The position numbers and the translations under genes are program-made. 64,000 nt of DNA from Polydactylus sextarius. Taxonomy: Eukaryota; Chordata; Actinopteri; Polynemidae. The notes under the pieces are model-generated. The model made no database searches and was not told the DNA's origin. It saw only the letters and a list, made by a program, of their open reading frames with translations. The stretch covers positions 12,699,001 through 12,763,000 of the forward strand of contig CM028918.1 of NCBI GenBank assembly GCA_016801845.1, in the 5' to 3' direction. Shown one piece after another: positions 63,525 through 64,000 of this stretch. The number at the start of each line of letters is the position of its first letter. Within the stretch, counting starts at the first letter, position 1.

Positions 63525-64000
63525 CATGCGTGCGTGTATGTGTGTGTGAGTGTGTGTAATGTCAAAGTAATGAGAGGTGGATAATGGTATGATTGTTTTT
63601 TTGTGAAACAACAGGGCTCTAAAAGTTAAAATGGTCTTCTTTATGAGAAGAACCTTGACCGAAAGCTCACAAGGAATTTGTCAGGTCAAACGACCTCAGC
63701 AACTTTTTTCTACAACTCTTACTTTTCAGGCTTTTTTTTTTTTTTTTTTACTTTTCCATGTGATGTGTTTTGTAAAACCGTAGGATCCGACAAATAATCC
63801 ATTCATTGACTCATATTTAAATAAATATAAACGTAATGTTAATCTCTGTCTTACAGAAGCTATACACAGTCAGTTTCTCTAAGCCGGGATACATGGAGCT
63901 GGGTGGACTGTCGCTGTCCATCGGCACAGAGATCAGCCTGTCGTTCAGCACTCTGTCAGACACTGGGACCATTCTGCTGGCAGTAGGCGGAGCCTCGCCA
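3881..64000 (+). CDS. lama2: laminin alpha-2 chain gene (partial: 40 internal exons, 5' and 3' ends outside window)
   Basis: Laminin alpha-2 is the large secreted chain of laminin-211/221 (merosin). In basement membranes of muscle, peripheral nerve and other tissues it links the matrix to dystroglycan and integrins through its C-terminal LG domains. The exons read in one continuous frame of 1,815 codons: LE modules, an L4 domain, LE modules, a long heptad-rich coiled coil, LG1, LG2 and the start of LG3. The order and sequence match alpha-2 better than alpha-1; examples are the LE motif NSFGSKSFDC, the LG1 start VSVSSGGDC and the coiled-coil block FNATAAFKAYSNIK. Introns follow GT-AG with matching phases at every junction. 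Loss of this gene causes congenital muscular dystrophy in mammals and the zebrafish candyfloss phenotype. Introns are far shorter than in human LAMA2. The promoter, signal peptide, LN domain, remainder of LG3, and LG4-5 are not in the window. Confidence 0.96.
4984..5011. repeat. (GA)n microsatellite
   Basis: About 14 uninterrupted GA units, intronic. Confidence 0.9.
7060..7740 (-). mobile_element. decayed Tc1/mariner-type transposon (transposase pseudogene, minus strand)
   Basis: On the minus strand, translated pieces in different frames resemble a fish Tc1-family transposase. A block near 7,670-7,500 reads RRPRQVPLLSAKK and then NWTVEDWKNVARSDESRF, followed by GGGVIVWGIFS near 7,420. Downstream, at about 7,263-7,180, comes APCHKLKLISNWLHEHD, matching the region around the second catalytic aspartate. 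Several frameshifts and missing blocks separate the pieces, and the aspartate motif before APCH is degraded (NEN in place of the expected Asp-Asn), so it cannot encode an active enzyme. Terminal inverted repeats were not resolved and the ends are approximate. Confidence 0.85.
8056..8090. repeat. short telomere-like (TTAGGG)n tract
   Basis: Two perfect TTAGGG units and one TTAAGG unit at 8,071-8,088, flanked by degenerate GGTTAGG sequence. It is intronic, an interstitial telomere-like patch or part of an old repeat. Confidence 0.7.
8429..8517. repeat. A-rich tract (poly-A plus AAAAC units)
   Basis: A run of about 20 A residues is followed by AAAAC-type units at about 8,477-8,517. This may be the tail of an old retroposon, but no body could be recognised. 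Confidence 0.6.
10484..10590 (+). CDS. lama2: lama2 exon 2: LE module
   Basis: The exon has 107 bases, entering after a one-base carry-over and ending exactly on a codon (phase 0). The acceptor is tcttttgcag and the donor is a perfect gtaagt. It encodes PCQCHTNGSVHEVCN, TGECQCKENVVGRQC and DECM, the first seven cysteines of an LE module matching human alpha-2 in spacing. The eighth cysteine comes from the next exon used, either exon 3 or exon 4. Confidence 0.96.
10591..11052 (+). other. lama2: intron 2
   Basis: A 462-base intron with a (TAA)n tract at 10,870-10,909. Its 3' end, at about 11,010-11,052, is pyrimidine-rich and ends ggtccag. Confidence 0.8.
10870..10909. repeat. (TAA)n microsatellite
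   Basis: About 13 TAA units with one interruption. Confidence 0.9.
11053..11325 (+). CDS. lama2: lama2 exon 3: extra LE-like module, probable fish-lineage exon
   Basis: A 273-base open exon (91 codons), phase 0 at both ends, between the acceptor gattggtccag and the weaker donor gtaacg. Exons 2 and 4 are also phase 0 at this junction, so it can be included or skipped without changing frame. It encodes CMPCRCSPYGSMSQRCD, then EGRCICRAGFVGRRCDL. This is an LE pattern in which the seventh cysteine (CDxC) is replaced by Arg. An Arg-rich stretch follows (GYERRETRRPVER), then TGGCPRGAYKPKQG. An extra cysteine lies in NCWWDAERQEC. The exon is richer in CpG and GC than its flanks, as expected of coding sequence. 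I do not recall this segment in mammalian alpha-2, where the neighbouring LE modules join directly. It could be a constitutive lineage-specific exon or a cassette. Confidence 0.75.
11326..12133 (+). other. lama2: intron 3
   Basis: 808 bases with no recognisable repeat or second exon. The exon 3 reading frame stays open to 11,475, but that part has no laminin similarity and lies beyond a usable donor. Confidence 0.7.
12134..12314 (+). CDS. lama2: lama2 exon 4: LE module
   Basis: 181 bases, entering in phase 0 after the acceptor gcgtctccag and leaving one base at the donor gtaagc. It encodes CVPCHCNSFGSKSFDC, TGQCRCQPGVAGPKC and CARGFFNFQEGGCT, almost identical to mammalian alpha-2 and diagnostic for this chain. 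Its first residues (PLTHGITTGGQ) differ from the mammalian loop, which has a GxFG-type motif here. Confidence 0.97.
12315..14671 (+). other. lama2: intron 4
   Basis: 2.36 kb with a poly-A run at about 12,605-12,621. No transposon or coding exon was recognised. Confidence 0.65.
14672..14808 (+). CDS. lama2: lama2 exon 5: LE module
   Basis: 137 bases, taking one base from exon 4 to make a Ser codon and ending in phase 0. Acceptor ccttcctcag, donor gtagga. It encodes CQCGHVGDNCDANTGQ, CICPPNTIGERCDRCAP and HWGHEITTGCK, a complete LE pattern closely matching alpha-2. Confidence 0.97.
14809..16387 (+). other. lama2: intron 5
   Basis: 1.58 kb. Contains a (TAA)n tract at 15,308-15,333 with an attached old repeat at about 15,334-15,440. 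The rest shows nothing recognisable. Confidence 0.65.
15305..15440 (-). repeat. (TAA)n tract with attached interspersed-repeat fragment
   Basis: Eight or nine TAA units run into TTTATTTAAAGGTGCCTTTC and a segment reading GACACTGTACAAAA. This resembles a repeat end often seen in fish genomes beside AT-rich trinucleotide tails. The family is not identified, and the orientation (tail at the left, so minus strand) is inferred. Confidence 0.4.
16388..16519 (+). CDS. lama2: lama2 exon 6: LE module
   Basis: 132 bases (44 codons), phase 0 at both ends. Acceptor tttatgtag, donor gtaaat. It encodes ECGCSVIGSVSQQCHVNTG, CCLCRDAFRGEKCNEC and GHRDFPQ. The motif NTGCCLC carries a cysteine where mammalian alpha-2 has Gln (NTGQCNC), giving this module one cysteine more than the usual eight. 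Confidence 0.95.
16520..17411 (+). other. lama2: intron 6
   Basis: 892 bases, AT-rich. Nothing recognisable beyond splice sites. Confidence 0.7.
17412..17516 (+). CDS. lama2: lama2 exon 7: LE module, first part
   Basis: 105 bases (35 codons), phase 0 at both ends. Acceptor tttcccacag, donor gtacag. It encodes CTQCECNVSGSDSQTCD, then GVCACADRTGKCSCK. The double CxC layout matches the alpha-2 LE module just before the L4 domain. Confidence 0.96.
18070..18345 (+). repeat. degenerate CTAACC/GGGGAC interspersed repeat, copy 1
   Basis: It contains GAGGACATTTCAT, then TCTAAACCTAACCCTTACCC, then TATGGGGACTTCC, then TCCCCACAATGTGCAAGTCC, and ends directly at a (CA)n tract. The same order of blocks occurs at 26,135-26,425, so both are copies of one family. 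This is the teleost repeat type that carries telomere-like CTAACC runs between GGGGAC blocks; the class is not assigned. Confidence 0.7.
18346..18405. repeat. (CA)30 microsatellite
   Basis: Sixty uninterrupted bases of CA abutting repeat copy 1. Confidence 0.97.
19205..19296. repeat. (TG)46 microsatellite
   Basis: Ninety-two uninterrupted bases, the longest perfect dinucleotide tract in the window. It could form Z-DNA and be length-polymorphic. Confidence 0.97.
19469..19501. repeat. (AT)n microsatellite
   Basis: About 16 AT units, self-complementary. Confidence 0.95.
20381..20524 (+). CDS. lama2: lama2 exon 8: end of LE module and entry to L4 domain
   Basis: 144 bases (48 codons), phase 0 at both ends. 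Acceptor ttattttaag, donor gtgagt. It encodes ENVEGHNCDRCKPNTFGLS, then NPLGCSKCYCYGLTHSC and GLIRMW. The last part is the half LE module into which the L4 globule is inserted, as in all alpha-1/alpha-2 chains. Confidence 0.97.
20525..25254 (+). other. lama2: intron 8 (4.7 kb)
   Basis: Contains CA-rich arrays at about 22,406-22,472 and 22,597-22,637, a few A-rich runs (for example 24,367-24,379 and 24,831-24,842) and otherwise unremarkable AT-rich sequence. No coding exon or transposon was recognised. Confidence 0.65.
22406..22637. repeat. CA-rich compound microsatellite region
   Basis: Perfect CA tracts at about 22,406-22,430, 22,453-22,472 and 22,611-22,637, separated by CACT and CATA variants. 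Confidence 0.9.
25255..25431 (+). CDS. lama2: lama2 exon 9: L4 domain (laminin IV type A)
   Basis: 177 bases (59 codons), phase 0 at both ends. Acceptor gctgtag, donor gtagga. It encodes LTLKPEQTVLPLVDK, VSFQHPEILAHAEL and EPYYWKLPEQF. The last is the conserved W-x-L-P core of laminin IV type A domains. Confidence 0.97.
25636..25821 (+). CDS. lama2: lama2 exon 10: L4 domain
   Basis: 186 bases (62 codons), phase 0 at both ends, after the acceptor ctttctttag. It encodes AYGGQLKYAVYYEARDEIG, YEPQVIIRGG and GQLTRHEIDMTE. The AYGGxLxY strand is a hallmark of the L4 fold. Confidence 0.97.
25921..25983. repeat. imperfect (TG)n tract before exon 11
   Basis: TG-rich sequence with TCTG interruptions fills intron 10 to within 10 bases of the exon 11 acceptor, where a pyrimidine tract would normally be. 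Confidence 0.85.
25993..26111 (+). CDS. lama2: lama2 exon 11: L4 domain
   Basis: 119 bases, phase 0 in, two bases carried out (CG, completed to an Arg codon by exon 12). The acceptor tgaacgcag has a poor pyrimidine tract; the donor is gtaaaa. It encodes HEWKYADGRSMTREDFMDIL and DYILIKASHGN, matching the TREDF and YILIKA motifs of alpha-chain L4 domains. Confidence 0.96.
26112..26754 (+). other. lama2: intron 11
   Basis: 643 bases. Most of its first half is repeat copy 2 (26,135-26,425), bounded by short CA tracts. The rest shows nothing. Confidence 0.75.
26135..26425 (+). repeat. CTAACC/GGGGAC interspersed repeat, copy 2
   Basis: It contains CTTGTGGGGACATTTAATTG, then TCTAAACCTGACCCTAACC, then CATGGGGACCAGG, then TGTCCCCACAAGGG, and TCCCCACAATGTGAG. 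CA tracts flank both ends. The block order equals copy 1 at 18,070-18,345, and this copy is better preserved. Confidence 0.75.
26755..26872 (+). CDS. lama2: lama2 exon 12: end of L4 domain and start of next LE module
   Basis: 118 bases, completing the Arg codon and ending in phase 0. Acceptor ttctgtcag, donor gtgcgc. It encodes ISEISLTVAEEGR, a variable linker, and CDCPSGYSGLSCE, the LE half-module that closes around the L4 insertion. Confidence 0.96.
29057..29104. repeat. (GT)24 microsatellite
   Basis: Forty-eight uninterrupted bases, intronic. Confidence 0.95.
29261..29296. repeat. (GT)18 microsatellite just upstream of exon 13
   Basis: Thirty-six bases of GT followed by a short TCTCTGTC pyrimidine tract. 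The exon 13 acceptor is only 20 bases downstream. Confidence 0.95.
29317..29469 (+). CDS. lama2: lama2 exon 13: LE modules
   Basis: 153 bases (51 codons), phase 0 at both ends. Acceptor ctgtacag, donor gtaaaa. It encodes ECAAGFYRLRTGSP, a linker, and CQCSGHSSTCDPETSICQ, the LE module that follows the L4 domain in alpha-2. Confidence 0.97.
29470..32692 (+). other. lama2: intron 13 (3.2 kb)
   Basis: Contains short TG tracts at about 29,476-29,496, 31,270-31,288 and elsewhere, a long pyrimidine-rich tract at 30,380-30,840 (an ORF there is low complexity), a nested inverted repeat at 30,935-30,981, and poly-A at about 31,963-31,978. No exon was recognised. Confidence 0.65.
30935..30981. repeat. 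nested inverted repeat with paired GGAA-type sites
   Basis: The outer arms CAGGAAGTT (30,935-30,943) and AACTTCCTG (30,973-30,981) enclose an inner perfect hairpin TTGCCTC-gttaa-GAGGCAA (30,956-30,974). Each outer arm carries an ETS-like AGGAAGT site in opposite orientation. A TAATTAGC site lies just upstream at 30,913-30,920. The function is unknown. Confidence 0.5.
32693..32817 (+). CDS. lama2: lama2 exon 14: LE module
   Basis: 125 bases, phase 0 in, two bases carried out (AA, completed to Asn by exon 15). Acceptor acgtgtgtag, donor gtatac. It encodes NCEDNTEGDR, CERCAPGFYGVVRGLPDDC and CACPLTNAEN, as in alpha-2. Confidence 0.97.
33055..33141 (+). CDS. lama2: lama2 exon 15: LE module
   Basis: 87 bases: one base, 28 codons, two bases. 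Acceptor ctgtgtttag, donor gtcaga. It encodes FSPTCVTEGFDDYRCTAC and PEGYEGKYCE, nearly identical to mammalian alpha-2. Confidence 0.97.
33347..33540 (+). CDS. lama2: lama2 exon 16: last full LE module
   Basis: 194 bases: one base, 64 codons, one base. Acceptor acctgtccag, donor gtaaga. It encodes CSTGYHGNPSMPGGRCEEC and GPCDPVTGQCRCRVGALG. The C-terminal part, CDLCMDRHVCGPAGII, shifts a cysteine relative to the mammalian pattern (CDGC then ten residues then C). Confidence 0.96.
33541..35831 (+). other. lama2: intron 16
   Basis: 2.29 kb. No transposon, microsatellite longer than about 12 units, or coding exon was recognised. Confidence 0.65.
35832..35974 (+). CDS. lama2: lama2 exon 17: end of LE array, start of coiled coil
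   Basis: 143 bases, phase 0 out. Acceptor gtgtctgcag, donor gtaaaa. It encodes CDDECSGLLISDLDRL, the cysteine pair at the long-arm start that disulfide-bonds the three chains in laminins. PLPPPYKVLYRFENMTEELK follows, opening the alpha-helical domain. Confidence 0.97.
36441..37560 (+). mobile_element. hAT-like DNA transposon copy (non-autonomous, degraded)
   Basis: The left end reads TCCGGGTGGGCGATATAAAC. The reverse complement of the right end reads TAGGGGTGGGAGATATGGCC. These imperfect terminal inverted repeats share GGGTGGG-GATAT, a type common in fish. Inside the left third a short ORF (36,560-36,712) resembles the N-terminus of a BED-finger transposase. A clear target-site duplication was not found. 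The element lies wholly inside intron 17. Confidence 0.65.
36560..36724 (+). pseudogene. BED-type zinc finger fragment of a hAT-like transposase
   Basis: Fifty codons from ATG include SAMSIIWSWFGFN, resembling the W-x-x-F-x-F core of BED fingers in hAT transposases and ZBED proteins. A TGA at 36,710-36,712 is followed in the same frame by CQLC, a plausible zinc-binding CxxC. The fragment is therefore interrupted just before the metal-binding residues, and no catalytic region follows. Confidence 0.5.
37787..37885 (+). CDS. lama2: lama2 exon 18: coiled coil
   Basis: 99 bases (33 codons), phase 0 at both ends. Acceptor tttcctgcag, donor gtatag. It encodes HMLSPQKAPERLLQLAD and LVVEMDQLHSR, matching the alpha-2 long-arm helix (HLLSPQRAPERL in human). 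Confidence 0.96.
37886..39166 (+). other. lama2: intron 18
   Basis: 1.28 kb. It contains three copies of a CCTATAGAGC decamer (two as a hairpin) at 38,364-38,400 and a (TG)n tract at about 39,010-39,028. Nothing else was recognised. Confidence 0.65.
38364..38400. repeat. perfect 10-bp inverted repeat plus third copy
   Basis: CCTATAGAGC at 38,364-38,373, its exact reverse complement GCTCTATAGG at 38,377-38,386 after a 3-base loop, and a third direct copy at 38,391-38,400. Confidence 0.8.
39167..39278 (+). CDS. lama2: lama2 exon 19: coiled coil
   Basis: 112 bases, phase 0 in, one base out. Acceptor gtacgtag, donor gtagca. It encodes ATKVSADGEQVEDDAARI and EDLEQFIRDTLLGAK, matching mammalian ATKVTADGEQ. 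Confidence 0.96.
42172..42214. repeat. (GA)n microsatellite
   Basis: About 16 perfect GA units, then an AAAGAGAGACAG variant end. Confidence 0.9.
42519..43040. repeat. CA microsatellites in a diverged tandem unit
   Basis: Perfect CA tracts at about 42,514-42,530, 42,570-42,588, 42,776-42,799 and 42,953-42,989 alternate with related non-repeat sequence. TTTACATTTCAAATTAGAG (about 42,673) recurs as TTTACATTTCAAATGAGAG (about 42,829), and TCAAATGAGCCT recurs near 43,019. AAGTTTCAAC occurs near 42,803 and again near 42,997. Confidence 0.6.
43784..43946 (+). CDS. lama2: lama2 exon 20: coiled coil
   Basis: 163 bases: two bases, 53 codons, two bases. Acceptor ttgtgtccag, donor gtatgg. It encodes LQLKAAELNQTLSRRDG, MKEDIQAMLAEMRKRQLGG and KKSIAEDEM. 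The IAEDE motif aligns with mammalian alpha-2. Confidence 0.95.
43947..47126 (+). other. lama2: intron 20 (3.2 kb)
   Basis: Contains CA tracts at about 43,989-44,007 and 44,117-44,140, and a TC-rich patch just before the latter. A Py-tract-plus-ORF at 45,290-45,440 looks exon-like but fails on frame. No transposon was recognised. Confidence 0.6.
47127..47205 (+). CDS. lama2: lama2 exon 21: coiled coil
   Basis: 79 bases, completing a Glu codon and ending in phase 0. Acceptor ttccttccag, donor gtaatt. It encodes LAEQLYQKVKRLFGDPHQ and EDLKAE, matching KKVKKLFG of mammalian alpha-2. Confidence 0.95.
47295..47426 (+). CDS. lama2: lama2 exon 22: coiled coil
   Basis: 132 bases (44 codons), phase 0 at both ends, after an 89-base intron. 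Acceptor cttctcaag, donor gtacag. It encodes IKEKLSDHEGKLQEAEDLL and AEQNQANLTSLE, with regular heptad hydrophobics and an N-glycosylation sequon (NLT). Confidence 0.95.
47427..48813 (+). other. lama2: intron 22
   Basis: 1.39 kb. Only a short CACGTA repeat (about 48,016-48,042) stands out. Confidence 0.65.
48814..48930 (+). CDS. lama2: lama2 exon 23: coiled coil
   Basis: 117 bases (39 codons), phase 0 at both ends. Acceptor tttcttgcag, donor gtactg. It begins RKRSAVSAVKQETQD and continues IIGEGDNLLDEANQLSDNI, aligned with GNDILDEANRLADEI of mammalian alpha-2. Confidence 0.96.
49010..49170 (+). CDS. lama2: lama2 exon 24: coiled coil
   Basis: 161 bases, phase 0 in and two bases out (GG, completed to Gly), after a 79-base intron. 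Acceptor tgttgtgtag, donor gtaaat. It encodes DLEEMQRELGPLHVQLEDK and DAEEHAKQLNQSAAILDG, matching the alpha-2 motif AAQLNDSSAVLDG. Confidence 0.96.
49444..49582 (+). CDS. lama2: lama2 exon 25: coiled coil
   Basis: 139 bases, completing Gly and ending in phase 0. Acceptor ctccttgcag, donor gtaaga. It encodes EAKNLSFNATAAFKAYSNIK, almost identical to mammalian alpha-2 and one of the strongest identity markers, then DEAEKEAKAAKQRANEALAL. Confidence 0.97.
49863..50086. repeat. 16-bp direct repeats flanking the SINE
   Basis: The target-site duplication arms at 49,863-49,878 and 50,071-50,086 differ at two positions (A/G and C/T, both transitions), which suggests an insertion that is not very recent. 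Confidence 0.85.
49879..50070 (+). mobile_element. tRNA-derived SINE with target-site duplication
   Basis: The head is tRNA-like, with an A-box-like TGGCTGAGTGG at 49,891-49,901 and a B-box-like GGTTTGAGTCC at 49,946-49,956. A pyrimidine-rich body follows (TGTTTCCTGTCTCTCTACAC), then a tail with GATTAAAGACAAAAATGCCC and A-rich sequence. A 16-bp duplication flanks it: AAGAAGTTCCAACGTA at 49,863-49,878 and AAGAAGTTCCGATGTA at 50,071-50,086, with two mismatches. The head resembles a Leu/Ser-type tRNA, but the sequence cannot fold into a full cloverleaf by eye, so it is not a tRNA gene. Confidence 0.88.
50627..50658. repeat. (TG)16 at exon 26 acceptor
   Basis: A perfect TG tract is followed directly by tttag and exon 26, so it replaces the usual pyrimidine tract. 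Confidence 0.95.
50662..50764 (+). CDS. lama2: lama2 exon 26: coiled coil
   Basis: 103 bases, phase 0 in, one base out. The acceptor is a (TG)16 tract plus tttag; the donor is gtaact. It encodes ALGPEVPVKESAQGALHK and SHRLLNEAKKLQNDVK, aligned with FRILNEAKKLANDVK of mammalian alpha-2. Confidence 0.95.
51058..51174 (+). CDS. lama2: lama2 exon 27: coiled coil
   Basis: 117 bases: two bases, 38 codons, one base. The acceptor region is TG-rich (tgtctgtgcacgtgtag); the donor is gtatga. It encodes NADSVADLKGRVKAAKDK and TMETLNAIPN, matching LSAIPND of mammalian alpha-2 across the exon 27-28 junction. Confidence 0.95.
51175..52220 (+). other. lama2: intron 27
   Basis: 1.05 kb with a (TG)n tract at 51,196-51,254 and otherwise featureless AT-rich sequence. 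Confidence 0.75.
51196..51254. repeat. (TG)n microsatellite with TTTG interruptions
   Basis: Fifty-nine bases of TG, interrupted near 51,212-51,220, located 22 bases downstream of the exon 27 donor. Confidence 0.93.
52221..52403 (+). CDS. lama2: lama2 exon 28: coiled coil
   Basis: 183 bases: two bases, 60 codons, one base. Acceptor tctctgacag, donor gtaaag. It encodes DTAAKLAATKAVAGDAN, LNLRLRGLQRNYSELEDTV and NTMIQDPEKN. It ends in phase 1, which sets up the 6-base microexon that follows. Confidence 0.95.
52404..52815 (+). other. lama2: intron 28, ending at a microexon
   Basis: 412 bases. Its last 45 bases are an unusually strong pyrimidine tract of CT repeats (about 52,774-52,803) ending ccccacag, as expected for recognition of a tiny exon. 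Confidence 0.7.
52816..52821 (+). CDS. lama2: lama2 exon 29: 6-base microexon
   Basis: The hexamer CCATCA lies between a strong acceptor (CT-repeat tract, cccacag) and the donor gtatgt. Exon 28 ends with one base (A) and exon 30 starts with two (TC). Inserting the hexamer gives Lys-Asn-Thr-Ile-Ile-His, aligned with Lys-Asn-Lys-Ile-Ile-Ala of human alpha-2 without a gap; leaving it out deletes two residues but keeps frame. I recall that human LAMA2 also has a 6-bp exon in this part of the gene. Counting from window exon 1, with exon 3 left out, this one would correspond to human exon 43 if window exon 1 is human exon 16. Confidence 0.85.
52822..53583 (+). other. lama2: intron 29
   Basis: 762 bases. 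The last 70 bases (53,514-53,583) are open in the exon 30 frame and encode a signal-peptide-like sequence. A CCAAT (53,476) and a TATAATA (53,501) lie just upstream. No repeat was recognised. Confidence 0.7.
53584..53738 (+). CDS. lama2: lama2 exon 30: end of coiled coil
   Basis: 155 bases, two bases completing an Ile codon and phase 0 out. Acceptor ctactctcag, donor gtaaag. It encodes HAAGAKVKDLEDEADRLLEK, then LQPIKKLQDNLKRN and NISQIKELINQARKQANS. The NINQARKQAN-type end is the conserved C-terminus of the laminin alpha coiled coil, where assembly with beta and gamma chains ends. Confidence 0.97.
53739..54135 (+). other. lama2: intron 30
   Basis: 397 bases, AT-rich, nothing recognisable. 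Confidence 0.7.
54136..54279 (+). CDS. lama2: lama2 exon 31: start of LG1
   Basis: 144 bases (48 codons), phase 0 at both ends. Acceptor acaatctag, donor gtaagt. It encodes VSVSSGGDCLRSYRPDI, a short segment, then TTTPDNLLFYLGSAKF. This is the first part of the LG1 beta-sandwich and close to mammalian alpha-2. Confidence 0.97.
55930..56235 (+). repeat. diverged tandem repeat (about three units)
   Basis: Three related segments contain a CACTAATA or CCTAATA start, then a block like TATGAATAGTAATGC or TATGAATAATAATGC, then a TGTGTG-rich end: about 55,936-56,015, 56,028-56,160 and 56,172-56,235. Unit lengths vary and identity is moderate. Confidence 0.5.
56680..56728. repeat. (AAT)n joined to (ATT)n: perfect palindromic microsatellite
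   Basis: About eight TAA units run straight into about nine ATT units, so the two halves are reverse complements and could form a long hairpin or cruciform. Confidence 0.92.
57196..57329 (+). CDS. lama2: lama2 exon 32: LG1
   Basis: 134 bases, phase 0 in and two bases out (CG, Arg completed by exon 33). Acceptor gtgtcttcag, donor gtaaga. It encodes DFLALEMRKGKVNFLWDVGS and HDGNWHRIEAS, matching mammalian LG1. Confidence 0.97.
57330..59144 (+). other. lama2: intron 32
   Basis: 1.82 kb. A stretch at about 57,740-58,180 with repeated AGCCTGGCTTCA-type motifs may be an old interspersed repeat. A minus-strand ORF at 58,638-58,964 has no recognisable similarity. Confidence 0.6.
57740..58180. repeat. 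possible old interspersed repeat
   Basis: AAGCCTGGCTTCATGGCC and AAGCCTGGCTTCAAAGGG occur about 60 bases apart, and GAAGTTTGGCTTCCCTTG near 58,167 is related. The composition is less AT-rich than the flanks. No family was identified; this is a weak call. Confidence 0.3.
59145..59304 (+). CDS. lama2: lama2 exon 33: LG1
   Basis: 160 bases, completing Arg and ending in phase 0. Acceptor ccaccaccag, donor gtacct. It encodes NGLNGTISVYPLEGS and YTILDVDQNAYLFVGG, matching NGTISV and YTILDVDANAMLFVGG of human alpha-2. Confidence 0.97.
59397..59521 (+). CDS. lama2: lama2 exon 34: end of LG1
   Basis: 125 bases, phase 0 in and two bases out, after a 92-base intron. Acceptor gtcctatag, donor gtaaag. 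It encodes KKADAVKTSTFTGCMGE (first Lys from exon 33) and KPIGLWNYRDSKGDCKGC. The C-x(n)-C pair is the LG disulfide. Confidence 0.97.
59790..59952 (+). CDS. lama2: lama2 exon 35: start of LG2
   Basis: 163 bases, one base completing Ser and phase 0 out. Acceptor tttttgtag, donor gtacgt. It encodes GIVQLDGEGYAAVGRPTRW and FKFRTFSSDALLMYLATED, nearly identical to mammalian LG2. Confidence 0.97.
60256..60400 (+). CDS. lama2: lama2 exon 36: LG2
   Basis: 145 bases, phase 0 in, one base out. Acceptor gtctgtatag, donor gtacag. It encodes DFMSLELSEGKVKVNFDLGS and NDGSWKSLTMSRNKKQ, matching mammalian LG2. Confidence 0.97.
60560..60698 (+). CDS. lama2: lama2 exon 37: LG2
   Basis: 139 bases: two bases, 45 codons, two bases (AG). 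Acceptor tttacaaag, donor gtacat. It encodes TVIVVDIDSGTEDKIVATS and KIYFGGLPTIGNY. It can splice to the 12-base exon 38 or directly to exon 39, in frame either way. Confidence 0.96.
60961..60972 (+). CDS. lama2: lama2 exon 38: 12-base microexon (probably alternatively used)
   Basis: The dodecamer CATGACAGCCAG lies between the acceptor gtcttaacag and the donor gtaaat. Phases fit (two bases in, two out). Inclusion gives Asn-Tyr-Ser-Met-Thr-Ala-Arg-Ser-Glu, aligned gap-free with Asn-Leu-Ser-Met-Lys-Ala-Arg-Pro-Glu of human alpha-2; skipping removes exactly four residues. The two known human isoforms differ by four residues (3,122 versus 3,118, from memory), which suggests the same optional exon is kept in fish. 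It lies in LG2, between the GGLP strand and the YxGC strand. Confidence 0.88.
60973..61586 (+). other. lama2: intron 38
   Basis: 614 bases, AT-rich, nothing recognisable. It ends with the acceptor ctcctccacag. Confidence 0.7.
61587..61707 (+). CDS. lama2: lama2 exon 39: end of LG2
   Basis: 121 bases, one base completing Arg and phase 0 out. Acceptor ctccacag, donor gtaaga. It encodes SEITLKR, YAGCLQDIEVSRTPYNLLSS and DYTGVTKGCNVE, with the second LG2 disulfide cysteines placed as in mammals. Confidence 0.97.
62390..63220 (+). mobile_element. decayed Tc1-like transposon, plus strand
   Basis: The sequence around 62,605-62,640 (AAAGCCTCCACCTCATCTGTC, shown here from 62,606) and GTATGGCTGCCAACAGAATTG near 62,661 resemble the catalytic-core region of a common fish Tc1-like family. 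So does CAGAAACAACAGGATGAA near 62,715. The right end reads AGTGTCCAAATCCTTACAAC followed by CTGGACTGTACA, like the terminal repeat of that family. Translated frames contain KPPPHLSNM but are broken. The family match is from memory and the ends are approximate. Confidence 0.6.
63499..63523. repeat. (TG)n microsatellite
   Basis: About 12 TG units with GTGCATGCG-type extensions on the right. Confidence 0.9.
63857..64000 (+). CDS. lama2: lama2 exon 40: start of LG3 (truncated by window end)
   Basis: At least 144 bases (48 codons), phase 0 in, after the acceptor gtcttacag. It encodes LYTVSFSKPGYMELGG, GTEISLSFSTLSDTG and TILLAVGGASP. In mammals the furin-type processing site of alpha-2 lies shortly after this point in LG3, so whether the fish chain keeps it cannot be seen here. 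Confidence 0.97.

Larger units (their letters stand above)
61708..63856 (+). other. lama2: intron 39
   Basis: 2.15 kb. About 0.83 kb (62,390-63,220) is a decayed Tc1-like transposon. A (TG)n tract lies at 63,499-63,523 and a poly-T run at about 63,732-63,749. Confidence 0.7.

Noticed and set aside
3881..64000. Assignment of the gene to laminin alpha-1 (lama1)
   Set aside because: The exon 4, 8, 25 and 31-39 peptides and both microexons fit alpha-2 clearly better than the alpha-1 sequence I remember.
1..64000. CRISPR arrays, operons, ribosome binding sites, phage or toxin genes
   Set aside because: The window is eukaryotic intron-exon sequence; the tandem repeats are simple microsatellites without spacer structure.

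Overview
The window is animal genomic DNA. It is AT-rich and mostly intronic, with many CA/TG, GA and AAT microsatellites, two decayed Tc1-like elements, a tRNA-derived SINE and a hAT-like element. This repeat mix, the moderate intron sizes and the protein sequence point to a ray-finned fish, probably a percomorph. That inference rests on repeat style and remembered protein comparisons, not on a database search.

One gene fills the window on the + strand: the middle to 3' part of lama2, the laminin alpha-2 (merosin) chain. I reconstruct 40 coding exons from 3,881 to the window end, about 5.45 kb of coding sequence (1,815 codons) that stays in one frame across every splice junction. The promoter, 5' exons and 3' end (rest of LG3, LG4-5, 3' UTR) lie outside the window.

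Layout: 1-3,880 is intron. At 3,881-20,524, exons 1-8 encode laminin-type EGF (LE) modules. At 20,381-26,872, exons 8-12 encode the second laminin IV type A (L4) globule. At 26,755-35,850, exons 12-17 encode more LE modules. At 35,832-53,738, exons 17-30 encode the alpha-helical coiled-coil arm that pairs with beta and gamma chains. At 54,136-64,000, exons 31-40 encode LG1, LG2 and the start of LG3, the receptor-binding end.

Three points stand out. Exon 3 (11,053-11,325) is an in-frame 273-base exon encoding an extra, irregular, Arg-rich LE-like module that I do not recall in mammalian alpha-2. Two microexons, of 6 and 12 bases (52,816-52,821 and 60,961-60,972), fill gaps relative to the mammalian protein and would be missed by ORF-based gene calling. 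A signal-peptide-like in-frame extension precedes exon 30.

No second protein-coding gene, functional tRNA or rRNA gene, or CRISPR array could be supported. All comparisons with human LAMA2 are from memory.
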